A DNA stretch of 64,000 nucleotides from Mangrovicella endophytica (lineage in GTDB: Bacteria > Pseudomonadota > Alphaproteobacteria > Rhizobiales > Rhizobiaceae): positions 62,001-126,000 of the forward strand of contig NZ_PKMZ01000002.1 of NCBI RefSeq assembly GCF_002893625.1, read 5' to 3'. The notes below the pieces were generated by a model that was given only the letters and a program-made list of their open reading frames with translations, made no database searches and was not told where the DNA came from. This document shows positions 61,144-64,000 of the stretch, piece after piece. Numbering within the stretch: position 1 is the first letter of the stretch; each line of letters starts with the position of its first letter. A program made the position numbers and the translations under genes.

Positions 61144-62466
61144 ATGGACCAGATCGCATCCACCAACAATCTCGAAGCTTTCTGGATGCCGTTCTCGGCG
61201 AACCGGCAGTTCAAGAAGGCCCCGCGTCTCTTCGTCGGCGCCAGGGACATGCACTACAGCACGGCCGACGGGCGGCAGGTGCTGGACGGCACGTCAGGGC
61301 TCTGGTGCGTCAATGCCGGGCACTGCCGCCCGCTGATCACCGAGGCCATCGCCGTGCAGGCCGGGGAGCTCGACTACGCGCCGGCTTTCCAGATGGGCCA
61401 CCCCAAGGCGTTCGAGCTGGCGGCGCAGCTCGTTGCCATGGCGCCGAGCGGCCTCGACCATGTCTTCTTCACCAATTCGGGCTCGGAATCGGTCGATACG
61501 GCGCTGAAGATCGCGCTCGCCTATCAGCGGGTAAAGGGGGAGGGCTCGCGTTTCCGCCTCATTGGGCGCGAGCGCGGCTATCACGGCGTCAATTTTGGCG
61601 GCATCTCGGTCGGGGGCATCGTCGGCAACCGCAAGATGTTCGGAACGCTGCTGACTGGCGTCGACCACATCCGCCATACCCACGATCCCGCGCGCAACGG
61701 CTACTCGCGCGGCGAAGCCGAACACGGCGTCGAACTCGCCGACGACCTCCTGAAGCTGACGGCGCTGCACGACCCATCCACGATCGCAGCCGTCATTGTC
61801 GAGCCGGTCGCCGGCTCCACCGGCGTGCTGCCGCCGCCCAAGGGATATTTGAAGCGCCTGCGCGAGATCTGCGACCAGCATGGCATCCTCCTCATCTTCG
61901 ACGAGGTGATCACCGGCTATGGTCGCATGGGGACGCCGTTCGCTGCCGACTATTTCGGCGTCGTCCCGGACATCATGATCACCGCCAAGGGGCTGACCAA
62001 CGGCGTCATCCCGATGGGCGCGGTGTTCGTGAAGGACACGATCTACGAGGCCTTCATGAACGGGCCGGAGCACCTCATCGAGTTCGCCCACGGCTATACC
62101 TATTCCGGCAATCCGATTGCCGCCGCCGCCGGTCTCGCGACGCTGCGAACCTATCGCGAGGAGGGTCTGTTCGAGCGCGCGGCGGCGCTGGAGTCCGTCT
62201 GGGCCGACGCCATCCACTCGCTGAAAGGCGAGCCGCACGTCATCGACATCCGCACCATCGGCCTCATCGGCGCCATCGAGCTCGACCCGGTGGCTGGGCA
62301 GCCGACGAAGCGCGCCTTCTCCGCCTTCCTCGAAGCGTTCGAGAAGGGCCTCCTGATCCGCACGACGGGCGACATCATCGCCCTATCGCCGCCGCTGATC
62401 GTCTCCGAGGCACAGATCGGCGAGATCGTCGATATGCTGCGGACGATCCTGAAGAGCCTGCGGTAG
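61144..62466 (+). CDS. Beta-alanine (omega-amino acid)--pyruvate aminotransferase
   Basis: The 440-residue class III PLP aminotransferase moves the amino group of beta-alanine to pyruvate, giving malonate semialdehyde. The PLP lysine is Lys282 in ITAKGLTNGVIPMG and the ring-nitrogen Asp253 is in IFDEVITGYGRMG. The N-terminal FWMPFSANRQFKKAPRLFVGA and the FTNSGSESVDTALK segment match the omega-amino acid aminotransferase subgroup. The hydrolase gene after it, 37 bases downstream, fits the preceding step of pyrimidine breakdown. Confidence 0.92.
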   Translation: MDQIASTNNLEAFWMPFSANRQFKKAPRLFVGARDMHYSTADGRQVLDGTSGLWCVNAGHCRPLITEAIAVQAGELDYAPAFQMGHPKAFELAAQLVAMAPSGLDHVFFTNSGSESVDTALKIALAYQRVKGEGSRFRLIGRERGYHGVNFGGISVGGIVGNRKMFGTLLTGVDHIRHTHDPARNGYSRGEAEHGVELADDLLKLTALHDPSTIAAVIVEPVAGSTGVLPPPKGYLKRLREICDQHGILLIFDEVITGYGRMGTPFAADYFGVVPDIMITAKGLTNGVIPMGAVFVKDTIYEAFMNGPEHLIEFAHGYTYSGNPIAAAAGLATLRTYREEGLFERAAALESVWADAIHSLKGEPHVIDIRTIGLIGAIELDPVAGQPTKRAFSAFLEAFEKGLLIRTTGDIIALSPPLIVSEAQIGEIVDMLRTILKSLR

Positions 62467-62503
62467 CACCGCGGCCGTTCTCATTTCCAAACGGAGCTCG
62501 CGG

Positions 62504-63751
62504 ATGAGCCTTACGTCAAACGTCCAGGTCGACGGCGACCGGCTGTGGGATTCGCTGGCGGAGATGGCGATGATCGGGCCCGGTATTGCCGGTGGCAACA
62601 ACCGCCAGACGCTGACCGATGCCGATGGCGACGCGCGCCACCTCTTCAAGCGGTGGTGCGAGGAGGCCGGGCTGACGATGGGACTCGACTCGATGGGCAA
62701 CATGTTCGCCCGCCGCGACGGTACGGACCCCGATGCGCTGCCGGTTTATCTCGGCAGCCATCTTGATACGCAGCCGACCGGCGGCCGCTACGACGGGGTG
62801 CTCGGCGTACTCGGGGCCCTCGAAGTGGCGCGCAGCCTAAACGATCTCGGCATCCGGACGAAGCACCCGATCGTCATCGTCAACTGGACCAACGAGGAAG
62901 GGACACGCTTCGCGCCGGCCATGCTCGCTTCCGGCGTCTTCGTGGGACTTCATGACGAGACCTGGGCGAAGAGCCAGACCGACCGCGACGGCAAGAGCTT
63001 CGGTGCCGAACTGAAACGGATCGGCTGGGAGGGCGATGAACCCGTCGGCGGGCGCGCGATGAAGGCCTTCTTCGAGCTCCATATCGAGCAGGGGCCGATC
63101 CTGGAGGAAGAAGGGATCGACATCGGCGTCGTCACGCACGGGCAGGGGCTCTACTGGCTGCAGGTGACGCTGAACGGCAAGGAAAGCCACACCGGCTCGA
63201 CGCCGATGCCCCGGCGGCGCGACGCGGGTCTCGGCCTCGCGCGGGTCACGGAGCTCGTCCATGAGATCGCCATGGACTACCAGCCGGATGCGGTCGGAGC
63301 GATCGGCCATGTCGAGATCTACCCGAACTCCCGCAACATCATCGCCGGGCGTGCGGTCTTCACCATCGACATCCGCTCGCCCGACAAGGGCGTCCTCGAT
63401 GCGATGCGCGAGCGCATCGAGGACGGCGTCGCGACGATCTGCGAGGCCCTCGACATCGGCCACGCCATCGAAGTGACGGGCCATTTCGACCCGGTCACCT
63501 TCGACCCCGGCTGCGTCGCCGCCGTCCGCAACGCCGCGGAGCGGCTCGGCTACTCGCATCGCGACATCGTTTCCGGTGCAGGGCATGATGCCTGCTGGAT
63601 CAACCGTGTCGCCCCGACAGCGATGATCTTCTGCCCTTGTGTCGACGGGCTCAGCCATAACGAGGCGGAGGCGATCAGCAAGGAGTGGGCGAAGGCCGGC
63701 GCCGATGTTCTGCTTCAGGCCGTGGTGGAGACGGCCGTCGTGGTGGAGTAG
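62504..63751 (+). CDS. Zn-dependent amidohydrolase, probable beta-ureidopropionase (N-carbamoyl-beta-alanine hydrolase)
   Basis: The 415-residue M20/AtzC-type hydrolase removes the carbamoyl group from N-carbamoyl amino acids. Zinc ligands are visible: GSHLDTQPTGGRYDGVLGV (His86, Asp97), WTNEEGTRF (Glu131/132) and FELHIEQGP (His). The GAGHDACWI segment near 365 and HNEAE near the end complete the site. GGAG precedes the ATG. Its place after a beta-alanine aminotransferase gene favours N-carbamoyl-beta-alanine as substrate; allantoate or N-carbamoyl-L-amino acids remain possible in this family. Confidence 0.9.
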   Translation: MSLTSNVQVDGDRLWDSLAEMAMIGPGIAGGNNRQTLTDADGDARHLFKRWCEEAGLTMGLDSMGNMFARRDGTDPDALPVYLGSHLDTQPTGGRYDGVLGVLGALEVARSLNDLGIRTKHPIVIVNWTNEEGTRFAPAMLASGVFVGLHDETWAKSQTDRDGKSFGAELKRIGWEGDEPVGGRAMKAFFELHIEQGPILEEEGIDIGVVTHGQGLYWLQVTLNGKESHTGSTPMPRRRDAGLGLARVTELVHEIAMDYQPDAVGAIGHVEIYPNSRNIIAGRAVFTIDIRSPDKGVLDAMRERIEDGVATICEALDIGHAIEVTGHFDPVTFDPGCVAAVRNAAERLGYSHRDIVSGAGHDACWINRVAPTAMIFCPCVDGLSHNEAEAISKEWAKAGADVLLQAVVETAVVVE

Positions 63752-63777
63752 AGTATCGCCGCCGACAGGAGGCTGCG

Positions 63778-63996
63778 ATGGGACGGCCAAAGGAACTCAG
63801 CGACGCCGAGCGGGCCGAGCTCATGGCCCAGGGTCTCAGACCGGCCGAGGTCTGGGTGCCGGATTGGGACAGCCCCGCTTTCCGAAAGCAGATCGAAGAG
63901 GACTGCCGTGCGATCAACGCTGCCGACGCGCGCTCCGGCGAAAGCCGCCGTCTGTCGGAAGAGGTCGATGATCTCTGGAACAATCCGTCCGAATGA
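63778..63996 (+). CDS. MazE-like antitoxin (DUF3018 family)
   Basis: The 72-residue protein has the DUF3018/antitoxin MazE pattern: a short basic N-terminus with LSDAERAELMAQGLRPAEVWVPDWDSPAFRKQIEED. An acidic C-terminal tail, EEVDDLWNNPSE, would bind the toxin. AGGAGG lies just before the ATG. The stop overlaps by four bases an ATG that opens a new frame at 63993, exactly where the toxin gene should start. The pair would be a type II toxin-antitoxin module. Confidence 0.85.
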   Translation: MGRPKELSDAERAELMAQGLRPAEVWVPDWDSPAFRKQIEEDCRAINAADARSGESRRLSEEVDDLWNNPSE

Positions 63997-64000
63997 GGCG
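63993..64000 (+). CDS. Start of a downstream gene, probably MazF-type toxin (cut by window edge)
   Basis: Only eight bases are visible (ATGAGGCG), beginning within the stop of the antitoxin gene. The ATGA coupling and the first codons Met-Arg are what a MazF-type endoribonuclease gene would show, but identity rests on the antitoxin alone. Confidence 0.45.

Noticed and set aside
1-64000. tRNA, rRNA, CRISPR arrays, insertion sequences
   Set aside because: I read for cloverleaf arms, TTCGANTC loops, regularly spaced repeats and transposase motifs and saw none; a dedicated RNA and repeat search would be decisive.

Overview
The window is a dense, GC-rich (about two-thirds G+C by eye) chromosomal stretch of an alphaproteobacterium, most likely of the order Hyphomicrobiales (Rhizobiales). 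The evidence is the set of lineage-typical families: an aa3-type oxidase subunit IV mini-protein, DUF992, DUF1344, DUF2380 and DUF3750 proteins, an Omp25/31-type porin, an HWE-type histidine kinase, a Rhizobium-type asparaginase, heterotetrameric sarcosine oxidase, and EcfG-like GGAAC-N16/17-GTT promoter candidates. A family such as Aurantimonadaceae is possible, but the genus cannot be fixed from this window. No rRNA, tRNA, CRISPR array, transposase or integrase was recognised.

Layout. 1-9.3 kb: the end of a TRAP transporter (large and small permeases), recX, a PfpI/DJ-1 protein, the oxidase mini-subunit, small periplasmic proteins, a TPR lipoprotein and a FUSC membrane protein. 9.5-15.2 kb: a sarcosine oxidase operon soxB-cupin-soxD-soxA-soxG. 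15.2-30.2 kb: mixed metabolism and envelope genes, including a cyclase-family protein, an orphan ABC solute-binding protein, a class I (DhnA-type) fructose-bisphosphate aldolase, a soluble cytochrome c, a porin, a PfkB sugar kinase, a type-II/ReAV-like asparaginase, a FeeM-like acyltransferase, a GGDEF-EAL protein and CorA. 30.4-33.7 kb: a complete pqqABCDE cofactor operon whose 25-residue PqqA precursor is too small for ordinary gene callers. 33.7-42.8 kb: a sensor kinase, a HerA-like ATPase, an L,D-transpeptidase, a branched-chain aminotransferase, a HEPN/MNT toxin-antitoxin pair, Fe/Mn superoxide dismutase, cytochrome c' and a diheme cytochrome c. 42.8-44.0 kb: a compositionally different single-gene insertion encoding a two-domain peptidoglycan hydrolase. 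44.1-53 kb: an S9 oligopeptidase and a seven-gene Mrp Na+/H+ antiporter operon with a DUF423 gene fused on by overlap. 53-61 kb: an SDR, a MarR-regulated EmrAB-type efflux operon, a potassium channel with a zinc ribbon, and a second GGDEF-EAL protein. 61.1-64 kb: a beta-alanine aminotransferase and a beta-ureidopropionase-like hydrolase, which together suggest reductive pyrimidine catabolism, then a MazE-like antitoxin whose partner begins at the last eight bases.

How the genes work together. The window mixes methyl-amine and amino-acid carbon use (sarcosine oxidase, asparaginase, beta-alanine aminotransferase), a periplasmic electron-transfer set (PQQ synthesis and several c-type cytochromes, though no PQQ dehydrogenase lies here), ion and pH homeostasis (Mrp, CorA, K+ channel), envelope maintenance and c-di-GMP signalling. 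The strongest regulatory observation is a GGAAC-N17-CGTT element immediately upstream of pqqA. Weaker versions lie upstream of the PfpI gene and the L,D-transpeptidase gene, which would tie these genes to the alphaproteobacterial general stress response. The items most worth following up are the foreign-looking hydrolase with its repeat-bearing upstream region, the cupin embedded in the sarcosine oxidase operon, the cyclase with substituted metal ligands, and the channel with a zinc ribbon.
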